This document shows, in pieces, positions 5,544 through 12,759 of a stretch of DNA of 12,764 nucleotides. The DNA is from an uncultured Oscillospiraceae bacterium (GTDB lineage Bacteria; Bacillota; Clostridia; Oscillospirales; Oscillospiraceae). The notes under the pieces were generated by a model. That model did not search any database. It was not told the origin of the DNA and was given only the letters and a program-made list of their open reading frames with translations. The stretch covers positions 1 through 12,764 of the forward strand of contig CAKTVN010000021.1 of the NCBI GenBank assembly GCA_934623545.1, read 5' to 3'. Numbering within the stretch: the first letter of the stretch is position 1; each line of letters begins with the position of its first letter. A program made the translations under genes and the position numbers.

Positions 5544-5731
5544 TTGCGGTCTCACCGCAAAATCGGCACTCCGGTGAATCCGGAGAAAGCCTCCCGCGTC
5601 CTCCGGACGCAATTACCCTCGCGCCTTCGGCGCGGATAAGGTGTCACCCTTTGGGTGACGAAATCGCGTCCTTCGGGCGCAAAAACGTCCCCCTTTCGGG
5701 GGACGTAGAGGCGTCACCCCTTCGGGGTGAC
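5544..5731. repeat. Train of eight short perfect or near-perfect palindromes
   Basis: Consecutive hairpins with mostly 3-5 nt loops and 4-10 nt linkers: TTGCGGT/ACCGCAA (5544-5560), CTCCGG/CCGGAG (5569-5585), GCGTCC/GGACGC (5596-5610), CGCGCC/GGCGCG (5620-5634), GTCACCC/GGGTGAC (5643-5659), GCGTCC/GGGCGC with one wobble (5666-5680), ACGTCCCCC/GGGGGACGT (5685-5706) and GTCACCCC/GGGGTGAC (5713-5731). The pair 5620-5659 is module copy 2 in minus orientation. It is not CRISPR: the units differ in sequence and there are no spacers. It lies directly 3' of the DUF2804 gene terminator, in the gap between the convergent PH-domain and DUF2804 units. Confidence 0.85.
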
Positions 5732-5757
5732 AAAATGGCGTGCTTCGCTCACCATTT
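5732..5757 (-). terminator. Terminator of the minus-strand operon, overlapping the stop codon
   Basis: On the minus strand AAATGG (5757-5752) pairs with CCATTT (5738-5733), with further pairs inside around a GAA loop and one internal mismatch, ending in TTTT (5735-5732). The DUF2804 stop codon TGA (5751-5749) lies inside the stem, so translation termination and hairpin formation could interfere. The next base begins the GTCACCCC palindrome. Confidence 0.75.
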
Positions 5758-6786
5758 GTTCTCGACCTTCTCGGCGAAGCCGAAGAAGTCGCGCACGGGG
5801 AGGACCGTCCCATCGTCCAGCGTGACGCGCCCGGTGAAATGCCCGAAGACCTGATGCTGGTCGGATTTGATGACGAGCGCGCTGGTCAGGGCGCTGCGGT
5901 CGAGGACCGGCGTGAAATCCATGTAAAAGCGGTTGTCGTCGCTCGTAAAGGTCCAAGGCTTCAGATAGACCTCTTTGCCCTTCGCGTTTTTCGGGATGTG
6001 GAAGGTGACATCGCCGAGCTTATGGATCTTCCCGTCATAGAACAGGACGTTTTCGGTCGCGGCGGCGGTATTGCCGAAGCCATAGCCGATGTTCCAGCCG
6101 AACGGCACGCCGTCCAGCTCGCCCGAGGCGCTGCCCCAGTACCAGGTGTTGTGATAGGTCCAGACGCCTCTGCCCCAGTCCAGAACGGCAAAGAAGCGGT
6201 CGGGCGTGAGCTCAAAGCGGCGGCTGCCGACGCAGAGCCAGCCCTCGGCGCGCATACAGTTGATCTTCTGGTTGTAATAGAAATGTCCGGGCTTGTCAAA
6301 GGGCGTGGCGATGACCATGCTCTCCTCCGGTGCGCAGGTCAGAGTGATGCTGCCCTCGATGGCGTCGCCGTGCAGGAACTTGTCCATGTGGAAGCTCAGC
6401 CGCCGCGCGTCACCGTCATGATAGAACGCGAGGGCGTAGCCGCCGCGCGCGATCTCGGATGCGCCGCCGCAGGAGCTTTCGGGCAGACCGGTCTTTCCCA
6501 TTGGGAAAAGGCGCATGGGGCTTTTGGTCTGCTCCCATTTTTCGTCGAAGTCGAGGAAGGAGACCGAATCCAGCCCCATATAGCCGTTGTCCGCGATGGT
6601 CAGCGCGAGCCCGATGTGTCCGTCGGTGATGAGATAGTAATCCCACTCCTTGATGCGCATGGGGCTGACGCGGATGTCGGAGCGGCGGTAGACCGGCAGA
6701 AGCTGCTTTGCCCAGCCGGGCTCGGTAAGGTCGCCGGACGCATTCAGAAGCGGCGCGGCGCGCAGGATCTCATGATTTTGTCTCAT
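5749..6786 (-). CDS. DUF2804 family protein
   Basis: A 345-residue cytosolic-looking protein with no signal peptide or membrane segment, recognised as DUF2804 from its overall pattern: N-terminal ILRAAPLLNASGDL, central WYWGSASGELDGVPFGWN, GYGFGNTAA, KPWTFTSDDNRFYMDFTP, and C-terminal FGHFTGRVTLDDGT with a final FGFAEKVENKW. Families of this type are related to AttH/CrtC-like double-lipocalin folds that handle hydrophobic molecules; no enzymatic activity is established for DUF2804 as far as I know. The start ATG has AAAGGAGG upstream and shares an ATGA overlap with the hydrolase gene before it, so the two are coupled. It is the last gene of the operon after PAP2 and hydrolase genes, which makes a lipid-related role plausible but unproven. 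Confidence 0.85.
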   Translation of the reverse strand: MRQNHEILRAAPLLNASGDLTEPGWAKQLLPVYRRSDIRVSPMRIKEWDYYLITDGHIGLALTIADNGYMGLDSVSFLDFDEKWEQTKSPMRLFPMGKTGLPESSCGGASEIARGGYALAFYHDGDARRLSFHMDKFLHGDAIEGSITLTCAPEESMVIATPFDKPGHFYYNQKINCMRAEGWLCVGSRRFELTPDRFFAVLDWGRGVWTYHNTWYWGSASGELDGVPFGWNIGYGFGNTAAATENVLFYDGKIHKLGDVTFHIPKNAKGKEVYLKPWTFTSDDNRFYMDFTPVLDRSALTSALVIKSDQHQVFGHFTGRVTLDDGTVLPVRDFFGFAEKVENKW

Positions 6787-7736
6787 ACTGAATCCTCCTT
6801 TGGAAGATGATTTTCAAAGAACTCCTCCAGCGCGGACTGGACGCGCGGCTGGTCGACGGCGTAGCACACGGCGTGGTTTGCGCCGCTGATCAGAAGCAGC
6901 CGCTTTTCGCCCATACAGGCATTGCAGGCTTCCTCACTCATGCGCGGGGGAACAAAGCGGTCGGCGGTGCCGTGCAGGAACAAAACCGGCAGGGCGGAGG
7001 CGCGGACGGCGTCGACCGTCGAGCAGCCCTTCAGTGTGAAGCCGGCGAAGAGCGCAGCGTAAAGCCCGGAGAAAAACAGGAGCAGTCCCGCCGGAAGCTG
7101 CGGGCAGCGCTCATGCAGAACGTCCCTCATGATGGCATACGGCGAGGTAAAGCCGCAGTCGGCGACGATGCCGCGCACATTCGCGGGAAAATCGAAGCAT
7201 GAGGACATAAGCACCGTGCTCGCGCCCATCGAGATCCCTATGAGATACATCGGGTGCTGCTGCCCGAGCATCTGCGAGAGATATGTGACCCAGGACAGCA
7301 CATCATAGCGCTCGCGCGCGCCGAAGGTGATATAGCGCCCTTCCGACGCGCCGTGCGCGCGCTGATCGGGCAGCAGGATGTTGTAGCCCTGCCGGTGGAT
7401 GAACTGCACGGAAAGCCCGAAGTCGACCAGCCCGGAAGAGCGGTAGCCGTGGAACAGCAATACGGTGCCCTTGGCGTTTTCGCAGGGCAGGAAACGCGCC
7501 GCGAGACGCTTGCCGTCGTAGCTCATAACGTGCAGCTCCTGCGGGTCCTGCCGCAAAAACCAGTCTGCGCCCGCGCACACCTCCTCCGCCCAGCGCGCGT
7601 AGGAGGTGTGACGCACATACTCCGGCGTCGGCGGGACGGGCGGGACGCACTTGCGGACGCAGGCGATGCGAAAGCCTGCGTATCCGGCTGCGAGCAGCAG
7701 CACGAGCAGCGCGAGGAGAATATACAAAAGTATCAT
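6783..7736 (-). CDS. Membrane-anchored alpha/beta hydrolase
   Basis: A 317-residue alpha/beta hydrolase of the serine-hydrolase type (BAAT/Bem46-like). Residues 2-22 form one hydrophobic segment without a lipobox, probably a signal anchor that places the catalytic domain outside the membrane. The catalytic triad is readable: nucleophile Ser169 in GISMG, Asp259 in HGTADRF and His288 in GANHAV. An oxyanion-type HGYRSSG motif lies at 96-102, and the LPDQRAHGASEG block typical of this branch near 122-133. Substrate is unknown; esters or peptides at the cell surface are possible. It overlaps both neighbours by 4 bp (ATGA), so the three genes are one translationally coupled operon. Confidence 0.9.
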   Translation of the reverse strand: MILLYILLALLVLLLAAGYAGFRIACVRKCVPPVPPTPEYVRHTSYARWAEEVCAGADWFLRQDPQELHVMSYDGKRLAARFLPCENAKGTVLLFHGYRSSGLVDFGLSVQFIHRQGYNILLPDQRAHGASEGRYITFGARERYDVLSWVTYLSQMLGQQHPMYLIGISMGASTVLMSSCFDFPANVRGIVADCGFTSPYAIMRDVLHERCPQLPAGLLLFFSGLYAALFAGFTLKGCSTVDAVRASALPVLFLHGTADRFVPPRMSEEACNACMGEKRLLLISGANHAVCYAVDQPRVQSALEEFFENHLPKEDSV

Positions 7737-8674
7737 GCCTGACCCTTTCTGCCGTTTGCGCCGAGCTTCGCGAAGAAGCGGAACGTGAGCGGCCAGACGC
7801 AGCCCGCAAACAGCACGATGATAAAATACCGGACCGCGTCGGCGGGACCGGAGGGCAAAAGCGCGCGCAGCGGCGCCTTCAGAAGCGCTTTGATCGCGAC
7901 AACGAGCCCAAGTCCGAGCGCGACCTTGAGGAGCTGCGCATACCAGACGGCTTTGACCTCAAAGCGGACGTATTTTTTCTCGATAAAATACATGGGCAGC
8001 AGCGCCACGACTGCGCCTGCCAGCGTCCACGCGTTCTTGACGGCGGAGGCGAGGTTGGACGCATCCTCGGAGCCGGGGGCGAAATCGGCACGCAGCCCGC
8101 GCACATAGCCGAGGAAGCAGCCGGAGAATGCCAGCGCGGCGACGATCAGCCACGGCATGGCTTTGTGCATGGTCTGCTCCGTGCGGAACGCGGGATACAG
8201 CGCCGCGAGCAGCGCGAGCGCCATCGCAAACGCGACGCCGACATCCAGCGGCGTATGGACCCCGAGGTACATCCGCGAGAACGGTACGAGCAGCAGGAAG
8301 ACGATGCAGACCGTGCGCACCCATTTGCGCCTCGTCATCACAGCCGCCGCACCGAAGGTGCCGACGGCGTTCTGCGTGTGCCCGGACGGGAAGGAATAGC
8401 CGGTCGCCGCGGCGCGGGCGCGCTCCACGATGGTGAAGTCGGGGTCGAGCACCCACGGGCGCGGGATGCGGCAAGCGATCTTCAGGAACTGATTTGCAAC
8501 GGTCCCGAACAAGCCGACGAGGAAGGCATAGTAGCCAGTCCGCTTGTCAACGCACCAGAAAAGCACGAACGCGAGCACCATGAACGCGACCTCATCGCCG
8601 AGGTAGGTCACAGCACCGAAAAATGAATCCAGCGCGGGCAGGCGAATGCCCTCGAGAAGCCTCAGAAAATCCAT
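7733..8674 (-). CDS. PAP2-family membrane phosphatase
   Basis: A 313-residue polytopic membrane protein of the PAP2 (type 2 phosphatidic acid phosphatase) superfamily, which removes phosphate from lipid phosphates or undecaprenyl pyrophosphate. The three signature motifs are intact: KIACRIPRP (Lys65, Arg72, Pro73), SFPSGHT (Ser97, Gly98, His99) and SRMYLGVHTPLD (Ser133, Arg134, nucleophile His140, Asp144). The region after the core adds several more hydrophobic segments, so the protein is longer than minimal PAP2 enzymes. The frame is open upstream to 8869, but the ATG at 8674 is preceded by AAGGAGG and begins the family-like MDFLRLLEGI; a promoter lies inside the upstream extension, which rules out the longer start. 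It is the first gene of the PAP2-hydrolase-DUF2804 operon. The substrate cannot be told from sequence. Confidence 0.93.
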   Translation of the reverse strand: MDFLRLLEGIRLPALDSFFGAVTYLGDEVAFMVLAFVLFWCVDKRTGYYAFLVGLFGTVANQFLKIACRIPRPWVLDPDFTIVERARAAATGYSFPSGHTQNAVGTFGAAAVMTRRKWVRTVCIVFLLLVPFSRMYLGVHTPLDVGVAFAMALALLAALYPAFRTEQTMHKAMPWLIVAALAFSGCFLGYVRGLRADFAPGSEDASNLASAVKNAWTLAGAVVALLPMYFIEKKYVRFEVKAVWYAQLLKVALGLGLVVAIKALLKAPLRALLPSGPADAVRYFIIVLFAGCVWPLTFRFFAKLGANGRKGQA

Positions 8675-8704
8675 AAAAATCCTCCTTGCGGAACGATATG
8701 ATAT

Positions 8705-8713
8705 ATTATACCA
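8705..8713 (-). promoter_or_regulatory. Extended -10 promoter of the PAP2-hydrolase-DUF2804 operon
   Basis: On the minus strand TGG directly precedes TATAAT (8710-8705), a perfect extended -10; no good -35 is seen at 17 bp. The predicted start near 8698 gives a leader of about 24 nt to the ATG at 8674, which fits the ribosome binding site position. Confidence 0.7.
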
Positions 8714-8855
8714 CTTCCTCGGCAAAAAGGGAATACGCTGCGCCGTTTTTGGCTGATCAAGGGCGGAAATCGCTCGCAGATGTGCGGAAAACGCGCAAAA
8801 ATATAAGAAAAACACGGAAAATACATTGCTTTTTCGAAACCGCTGTGTTAGCATA

Positions 8856-8861
8856 TATAAT
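8856..8861 (+). promoter_or_regulatory. Candidate -10 element for the ABC exporter operon
   Basis: A perfect TATAAT lies at 8856-8861. The hexamer 17 bp upstream (TTCGAA, 8833-8838) is only a half match to a -35, and a better TTGCTT at 8826-8831 is too far. If used, it starts a transcript with a leader of about 165 nt, divergent from the PAP2 operon. Lower certainty than the other promoters. Confidence 0.5.
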
Positions 8862-9034
8862 TGCTGCATTTCACGGCGGCAAATTCGGCGGCGCTTGGGG
8901 TGTGCGCCGCCGGACTATCGCACAGGGAAGATCTGAGAAGACCGGCGGAGGGGAGACGCCGGAGACCAGAGACCATTTTCTCAGAGGCTCCCAAACCATT
9001 TGATCCAATCTGAAAACGAAAGCGAGGGGAAGAA
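8862..9034 (+). other. Structured untranslated leader before the ABC exporter genes
   Basis: No gene is supported between 8675 and 9034. The leader contains a 9-bp GC hairpin, arms CGGCGGCGC (8886-8894) and GCGCCGCCG (8904-8912). Downstream, an 8-bp outer stem TCTGAGAA (8932-8939)/TTCTCAGA (8978-8985) encloses a hairpin CCGGCG/CGCCGG (8942-8947 with 8957-8962). The ribosome binding site GAGGGG (9024-9029) lies about 40 nt after the last stem. It matches no riboswitch class that I can recognise. There is no T-run after the last stem, so a transcriptional attenuator is not evident. Confidence 0.5.
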
Positions 9035-10843
9035 GTGAAAGCGAATACGCAGAAAAAGAAGGGCAATGGGCGCACGCTGCGCAGGCTGCTGCATGGAAGC
9101 GGACGCTATTTCGCGGCGTGCATCCTGTCGGGCATCATCTTTACCGCCTGTGAGCTGGTCGTGCCGCAGATCATCCGCGTGAGCGTGGACTCCTTCATCG
9201 GAAACAAGCCCGTGCAGCAGGCGCTGGCGCAGCGGCTGACCGATCAGTTCGGAGGACTGGAGTGGATCCGGGCGAACCTCTGGGCTCCGGCGGCGCTCAT
9301 GGCGGCGTTCGGGCTGCTGTCGGCGCTGTTCCGCTACTGGACGAATCTTTACAGCGCCAAGGCGGGCGAGACGCTCGTCAAGACGAGCCGCGACCTTCTG
9401 TACCATCACATTCAGCATTTGCCGTGGAAATGGCACATGGAAAACCCGACCGGCGACATCATTCAGCGCTGTACCTCGGATGTAGAGCGCATCAAGACCT
9501 TCTTCCAGGAGCAGTTCGTCTCTGTGTTCCGGATCATCGTGATGATCGTGCTGGCGCTGCTGTGCATGATCCTGATGAACTGGAAGCTGGCACTGGTGCC
9601 GCTCATCATGTTCCCGATCGTGGTCGTCTATTCCATCCTGTTCCACAACTCTCTGCGCGACAGCTTCACCGACTGCGATGAGGCGGAGGGCGTCCTGTCC
9701 ACGATCGCGCAGGAGAATCTGACGGGCGTGCGCGTGGTGCGCGCGTTCGGGCGCGAGGAATTTGAGCGCGAGCGCTTTGAAAAGCAGAACCAGGAATATA
9801 CCGGACTGTGGGTCAAGCTCTGCCGGCTGATGTCCGACTTCTGGGCGATCGGCGACGTGTCGAGCTGCCTTCAGACGATGCTGGTCGTCGTCATCGGAAG
9901 CGTTCTGTGCGTGAAGGGCGAGCTGTCAGAGGGCGACTTTGTCTCCTTCTGCATTTACAACAGCATGATCATCGGACCAGTCCGCCGCCTCGGACGCATC
10001 ATCTCGGAGATGAGCAAGGCGAGCGTCTCGGTCGCGCGCATCGCGGAGGTGCTGGACGCGCCGGTCGAGACCGACGCGCCGGACGCGCAGGAAAAGCCAA
10101 TGGACGGAGACATCGTCTTCGACCATGTCACCTTCCGCTATGAGACGGGACCGGACGTGCTGAGCGACGTGTCCTTCAAAATTCCTGCCGGTACGAGCTT
10201 CGGCATCCTTGGCGGCACCGGCTCCGGCAAGAGCAGCCTGCTTCTGATGCTGTGCAGGCTCTATGCGCCGTCCTCCGGACGTGTGACGGTCGGCGGGGAG
10301 GATATTGCGTCCATGCCCGCGCAGTGGGTGCGCGATCATGTGGGCGTCGTGCTCCAGGAGCCGTTCCTGTTCTCCAGAAGCATCGAGGAGAACATCGGCA
10401 TCTGCGGCGCGGACGACGAGACCATCCGCCGCGCGGCGAAGACCGCGTGCATCCATGACGACATCGAGCAGTTCACACAGGGCTATGAGACGATGGTCGG
10501 CGAGCGCGGCGTAACGCTGTCGGGCGGTCAGAAGCAGCGCGTGGCCATCGCGCGGATGCTGACGAAAAAGACACCGGTCATGGTCTTCGACGACTCGCTC
10601 TCCGCAGTCGATACGCAGACGGACGAAAAGATCCGCGGCGCGCTGAGCCGCGATCTGAAGGATGCCACGACGATCATCATCTCGCACCGCATCACGACGC
10701 TCATGGACTGCGACAACATTCTGGTGCTGGAGCACGGCAAGGTGCTTCAGCTCGGTACGCCGCAGGAGCTTCTGGCGCAGGACGGTCTGTTCCGCCAGAT
10801 CTATGAGATGCAGATGTCTATCGGAGAGGAGGAGACGGCATGA
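9035..10843 (+). CDS. ABC exporter subunit with degenerate Walker B (heterodimer half 1)
   Basis: A 602-residue half-transporter with six predicted membrane helices (about 25-320, type-IV exporter fold) followed by an ATPase domain (about 355-590). Motifs: Walker A GGTGSGKSS with Lys399, Q-loop in VVLQEPFLFS, canonical signature LSGGQ at 495-499, Walker B VMVFDD with Asp519, D-loop SAVD, and switch His551. The residue after the Walker B Asp is Asp520 instead of the catalytic Glu, so its own Walker site should be weak or inactive, as in the TM287/LmrC/BmrC type. The start is GTG at 9035 with GAGGGG upstream; no in-frame ATG fits nearby. The stop overlaps the next gene in ATGA, so the two subunits are made together. 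Substrates are typically drugs, lipids or peptides and cannot be named here. Confidence 0.94.
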   Translation: MKANTQKKKGNGRTLRRLLHGSGRYFAACILSGIIFTACELVVPQIIRVSVDSFIGNKPVQQALAQRLTDQFGGLEWIRANLWAPAALMAAFGLLSALFRYWTNLYSAKAGETLVKTSRDLLYHHIQHLPWKWHMENPTGDIIQRCTSDVERIKTFFQEQFVSVFRIIVMIVLALLCMILMNWKLALVPLIMFPIVVVYSILFHNSLRDSFTDCDEAEGVLSTIAQENLTGVRVVRAFGREEFERERFEKQNQEYTGLWVKLCRLMSDFWAIGDVSSCLQTMLVVVIGSVLCVKGELSEGDFVSFCIYNSMIIGPVRRLGRIISEMSKASVSVARIAEVLDAPVETDAPDAQEKPMDGDIVFDHVTFRYETGPDVLSDVSFKIPAGTSFGILGGTGSGKSSLLLMLCRLYAPSSGRVTVGGEDIASMPAQWVRDHVGVVLQEPFLFSRSIEENIGICGADDETIRRAAKTACIHDDIEQFTQGYETMVGERGVTLSGGQKQRVAIARMLTKKTPVMVFDDSLSAVDTQTDEKIRGALSRDLKDATTIIISHRITTLMDCDNILVLEHGKVLQLGTPQELLAQDGLFRQIYEMQMSIGEEETA

Positions 10844-12660
10844 AGGAGCAAAACCGTAAGAGTCTTCCCTGGTTCGGCATTCCGAAGCTCTTCCCGTATC
10901 TGAAGGGCTATGCAAAGCTGTTTTTCTGGATGGTCCTGATGGGACTCGTGGCAAGCGGCATGGATGTCGTCATCCCGCTGTTCCAGCAGTACGCCATCGA
11001 CCACTTTATCGCAGACAAGACCATGCAGGGCGTCGGCATGTTCATCGCGCTGTATCTGCTGGTCATGGTCGTGCAGACCGTATCGAACTACATTTCCGCC
11101 TACGGCGCGTGCAAGGCGGAGCTCTATGTCGGGCGCGACCTGCGCCGCGCGGCGTTTGACCATCTTCAGACGCTCTCGTTCTCCTATTTCAACCAGAACA
11201 GCGTCGGCTACATCCATGCGCGCGTGATCTCGGACACCGACCGCATTGCGGGCACGCTCGCATGGGGCGTGATGGAGGGCGTGTGGTACATTGCGTACCT
11301 CGTGTTCGCCATCGTCATGATGTTCATCCTGAACTGGAAGCTGGCGCTGTGCGTGATGGTGATCGTGCCGGTGCTCGCCGTGTCGAGCGCGTTCTTCCAG
11401 AAAAAGCTCGTGTTCTACCACCGCAAGGTGCGCGAGCATAACTCACAGATCACCGGCTCGTTCAACGAGGGCATCGTCGGCGCGAAGACGACGAAAACGC
11501 TGGTCATCGAGGACAAGGTCGAGCGGGAGTTCGACCAGCTGACGGGCGAGATGAAGCGCGTCAGCGTCCGGGCGATGCACTTCCGCAGCGTCTTCATGTC
11601 CACGACGGCGTTCGCCGCCTCCATCGCGCTGGCGATCGTGCTCTGGCGCGGCGGCATCATCACCCGAAACGGCGTGATGCTGATCGGCACGCTGTCGGTG
11701 TTCATGAACTATGCGCAGGGCATGATGGAACCGATCCAGTGGCTCGTACAGGTCATCTCGTCGCTGGTCAACGTACAGGTCAACGTCGAGCGCTTCACGC
11801 GCCTCATGGAGACCGAGTCCGATGTGCGCGACACGCCGGAGGTCGTCGAAAAATACGGCGACGCCTTCCACCCGAAGAAGGAGAACTGGGAGCCGCTGCA
11901 CGGCGACATCGAGTTCCGCGACGTGACCTTCCACTATCCGGACGGCGAGGAGAACATCCTCGAGCACTTCAACATGAAGGTCCCGCAGGGGACGAACGTC
12001 GCCATCGTCGGCGAGACCGGAGCGGGCAAATCGACGCTGGTCAATCTGGTCTGCCGCTTCTTCGAGCCGACCGAGGGGCAGGTCCTCATCGACGGGCGCG
12101 ACGCGCGCGAGCGCAGCCAGCTCTGGCTGCATTCCAACATCGGCTATGTGCTTCAGACGCCGCATCTGTTCTCCGGAACGGTGCTGGAAAACCTCCGCTA
12201 CGGCAAGGAGGACGCGACGATGGAGCAGATCGAGGCTGCGGTCAAGGCGGTCTCCGCCGAGGAGATCATCGCCCGGCTGCCAGAGGGCTACAATTCAAAC
12301 GTTGGCGAGGGCGGAAGCAGCCTTTCGACCGGCGAAAAGCAGCTGCTGTCCTTTGCGCGCGCGCTGCTGGCCGACCCGCGCATCTTCGTGCTGGACGAGG
12401 CGACGTCCTCGGTCGACACCGTGACGGAGCGGCTGATCCAGAACGCGATCGAGAAGGTGATGTCCGGACGGACCTCTTTCATCATCGCGCACCGCCTGTC
12501 CACCATCCGCCGCGCGGATGTTATCCTGGTCGTGCACGACGGCAAGATCGTCGAGAGCGGCTCGCACGCGGAGCTGATGGCGGCGAAGGGCGCCTATTGG
12601 CAGCTCTATACGCGGCAGTACCGCGAGGAGCAGCTGCGCAGCATCATGGAAGAGCAATAA
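10840..12660 (+). CDS. ABC exporter subunit with catalytic Walker B (heterodimer half 2)
   Basis: A 606-residue half-transporter: six predicted membrane helices (about 26-325) then an ATPase domain (about 355-590). Walker A is GETGAGKST with Lys397, the Q-loop is in YVLQTPHLFS, Walker B is IFVLDE with Asp519 and catalytic Glu520, and the switch is His551. The signature is LSTGE at 495-499 in place of LSGGQ. The pattern complements the upstream subunit: Glu520 here works with the canonical LSGGQ of the partner, while the partner's Asp520 faces this deviant signature. This is the hallmark of TM288/LmrD/BmrD-type subunits of asymmetric exporters. The ATG has GGAGG seven bases upstream inside the preceding gene, and a terminator follows the stop. 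Confidence 0.94.
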   Translation: MKEQNRKSLPWFGIPKLFPYLKGYAKLFFWMVLMGLVASGMDVVIPLFQQYAIDHFIADKTMQGVGMFIALYLLVMVVQTVSNYISAYGACKAELYVGRDLRRAAFDHLQTLSFSYFNQNSVGYIHARVISDTDRIAGTLAWGVMEGVWYIAYLVFAIVMMFILNWKLALCVMVIVPVLAVSSAFFQKKLVFYHRKVREHNSQITGSFNEGIVGAKTTKTLVIEDKVEREFDQLTGEMKRVSVRAMHFRSVFMSTTAFAASIALAIVLWRGGIITRNGVMLIGTLSVFMNYAQGMMEPIQWLVQVISSLVNVQVNVERFTRLMETESDVRDTPEVVEKYGDAFHPKKENWEPLHGDIEFRDVTFHYPDGEENILEHFNMKVPQGTNVAIVGETGAGKSTLVNLVCRFFEPTEGQVLIDGRDARERSQLWLHSNIGYVLQTPHLFSGTVLENLRYGKEDATMEQIEAAVKAVSAEEIIARLPEGYNSNVGEGGSSLSTGEKQLLSFARALLADPRIFVLDEATSSVDTVTERLIQNAIEKVMSGRTSFIIAHRLSTIRRADVILVVHDGKIVESGSHAELMAAKGAYWQLYTRQYREEQLRSIMEEQ

Positions 12661-12693
12661 AAAGAGGGCGGACCCGGAAGGGTCCGCCCTTTT
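12661..12693 (+). terminator. Rho-independent terminator of the ABC exporter operon
   Basis: AGGGCGGACCC (12665-12675), loop GGAA, GGGTCCGCCCT (12680-12690), then a T-run to 12693. An A-run lies upstream, directly after the TAA stop. The base after the T-run starts another GTCACCCC palindrome. Confidence 0.95.
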
Positions 12694-12759
12694 GTCACCC
12701 CGAAGGGGTGACGCCTTATCCGCGCCGGAGGCACAGGGGCTGCCGCGCCCGAAGGACGC
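12694..12759 (+). repeat. Two-hairpin palindromic module, copy 3, plus a further hairpin
   Basis: GTCACCCC-GAA-GGGGTGAC (12694-12712), a 9-nt linker ending TATCC, and a degraded GCGCC hairpin follow the same order as at 4998. Then GCGCCC-GAA-GGACGC (12745-12759) is identical to the minus strand of the hairpin at 5666-5680. This suggests another hairpin series continuing past the right edge. Confidence 0.8.

Noticed and set aside
5152-5612. Small minus-strand genes of 62-76 codons
   Set aside because: No ribosome binding sites, no recognisable domains, and they run through the hairpins.
5544-5731. CRISPR array or tandem repeat
   Set aside because: The hairpins differ in sequence and are separated by only a few bases, with no unique spacers of constant length.
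5740-6810. 356-codon plus-strand frame antisense to the DUF2804 gene
   Set aside because: Low-complexity Asp/Val/Ala/Gly/Arg-rich translation without recognisable domains; the minus-strand frame is well supported.
8675-8869. Upstream in-frame extension of the PAP2 protein
   Set aside because: It would place the extended -10 promoter inside the gene; the ATG at 8674 has a strong AAGGAGG and a normal PAP2 N-terminus.
8862-9034. Known riboswitch (guanidine, c-di-GMP, T-box)
   Set aside because: I could not find the conserved sequence blocks of these classes; only generic stems are visible, so it is reported as an unassigned leader.
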